Below, one piece after another: positions 13,832 to 14,011 of a DNA stretch of 14,011 bases. Each line of letters begins with the position of its first letter. Positions within the stretch are counted from its first letter, which is position 1. The notes below the pieces were generated by a model that saw only the letters and a list, made by a program, of their open reading frames with translations, was not told the DNA's origin and did no database searches. The DNA lies in NCBI GenBank assembly GCA_002449595.1, contig DJXE01000122.1, positions 1 to 14,011 on the forward strand, written 5' to 3'. The position numbers were made by a program, and so were the translations under genes. Source of the stretch: Lachnospiraceae bacterium UBA7012. GTDB lineage: Bacteria > Bacillota > Clostridia > Lachnospirales > Lachnospiraceae.

Positions 13832-13874
13832 GCAGCCCGTCGGCGAATACCATTCGCCGCGGGCTGCTGTTTTT
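13832..13874 (+). terminator. Strong intrinsic terminator after the secreted-protein gene
   Basis: GCAGCCCG (13832-13839) pairs with CGGGCTGC (13860-13867) and CGGCGAA (13841-13847) with TTCGCCG (13853-13859), with one bulged T at 13840 and a TACCA loop. TGTTTTT follows. It closes the surface-protein gene set. Confidence 0.88.
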
Positions 13875-13934
13875 GGCGGTGACAGCCCCTTTATCGCGCG
13901 TGCTTAATTGTATGATAAAATGGTAAATCATCAG

Positions 13935-14011
13935 GTGAACTACCCACCGCCTACGCTTTCAGCTAAGAGGCGGGGGCTTCGTGCCACTTACGCGCACACA
14001 GGGCAGACACT
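13935..14011 (-). mobile_element. End of an IS200/IS605-family (TnpB-type) element, continuing past the right edge
   Basis: The stretch GAACTACCCACCGCC ... GAGGCGGGGGCTTC is the familiar terminal signature found past the 3' end of tnpB genes in Firmicutes IS605-type elements, here read on the minus strand. It folds: CCC (13943-13945) with GGG (13974-13976), and CCGCCT (13947-13952) with AGGCGG (13968-13973), leaving a bulged A at 13946 and a small inner GCT-TTC-AGC hairpin. Bulged subterminal hairpins are what the HUH transposase of this family binds. The same region would form the scaffold of a TnpB guide RNA. The exact element boundary to the left is not determined. It could be an end without any transposase gene. 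Confidence 0.6.
13988..14011 (-). CDS. Possible 3' end of a tnpB-like gene (partial)
   Basis: On the minus strand, entering from the right edge, one frame reads SVCPVCA followed by TAA (complement of 13988-13990). The stop sits 12 bases before the element's terminal hairpin, where tnpB genes of this family usually end. Seven codons cannot identify a protein; the call depends on the hairpin and on the position. Confidence 0.3.
   Translation of the reverse strand, partial: SVCPVCA

Noticed and set aside
12981..13931. Minus-strand open frame of 316 codons opposite the Cys/His-module genes
   Set aside because: It crosses two genes and a terminator, its product is an Arg/Cys/Leu-rich shadow of Ala/Gln codons, and no ribosome binding site was evident.

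Overview
The window looks like a GC-rich Gram-positive gut or rumen Clostridia chromosome, probably Lachnospiraceae-like. This is inferred from strong AGGAGG-type ribosome binding sites, the BMP-type ABC importer, the ferredoxin-fused aldo/keto reductase and an esterase closely resembling rumen Butyrivibrio cinnamoyl esterases. No marker gene in the window fixes the species.

Region 1 (1-4860) is a transport operon. It holds the tail of a probable BMP-family substrate-binding protein, an internal terminator, a double-NBD ATPase, two permeases of the nucleoside/BMP class, and a zinc-type medium-chain dehydrogenase. Region 2 (4861-11012) is a same-strand catabolic block: an aldo/keto reductase fused to a two-cluster ferredoxin module (with a degenerate AKR active site), a Gfo/Idh/MocA oxidoreductase, a feruloyl/cinnamoyl-esterase-like hydrolase, a GH30 glycosidase and a GH29 alpha-L-fucosidase. 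None of these enzymes carries a signal peptide. The block therefore fits import of an already small glycoside or esterified oligosaccharide, intracellular trimming, and redox processing of the released sugar or aglycone. The exact substrate cannot be read from the sequence.

Region 3 (11013-13874) differs visibly in base and codon use (more A/T, more ATA/TTA/AGA codons). It starts with a minus-strand terminator and the decayed C-terminus of an XRE-type regulator. Three plus-strand genes follow: a zinc-ribbon/TM2 membrane protein; a zinc-ribbon protein with tandem seven-residue GK repeats that is split by a one-base frameshift from its membrane-anchored, coiled-coil and Cys/His-domain C-terminal half; and a secreted protein with the same kind of Cys/His module plus a duplicated 36-residue helical repeat. 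I read the last three reading frames as two real genes of a possible cell-surface module with no assigned function.

Region 4 (13875-14011) ends in what looks like the end of an IS200/IS605-family (TnpB-type) element on the minus strand, including a bulged subterminal hairpin and possibly the last seven codons of its protein.

Least ordinary signals: the 20-nt unit inside an otherwise 21-nt repeat array that marks the frameshift exactly; the paired Cys/His surface modules; the duplicated helical repeat; and the AKR family member that has lost two tetrad residues.
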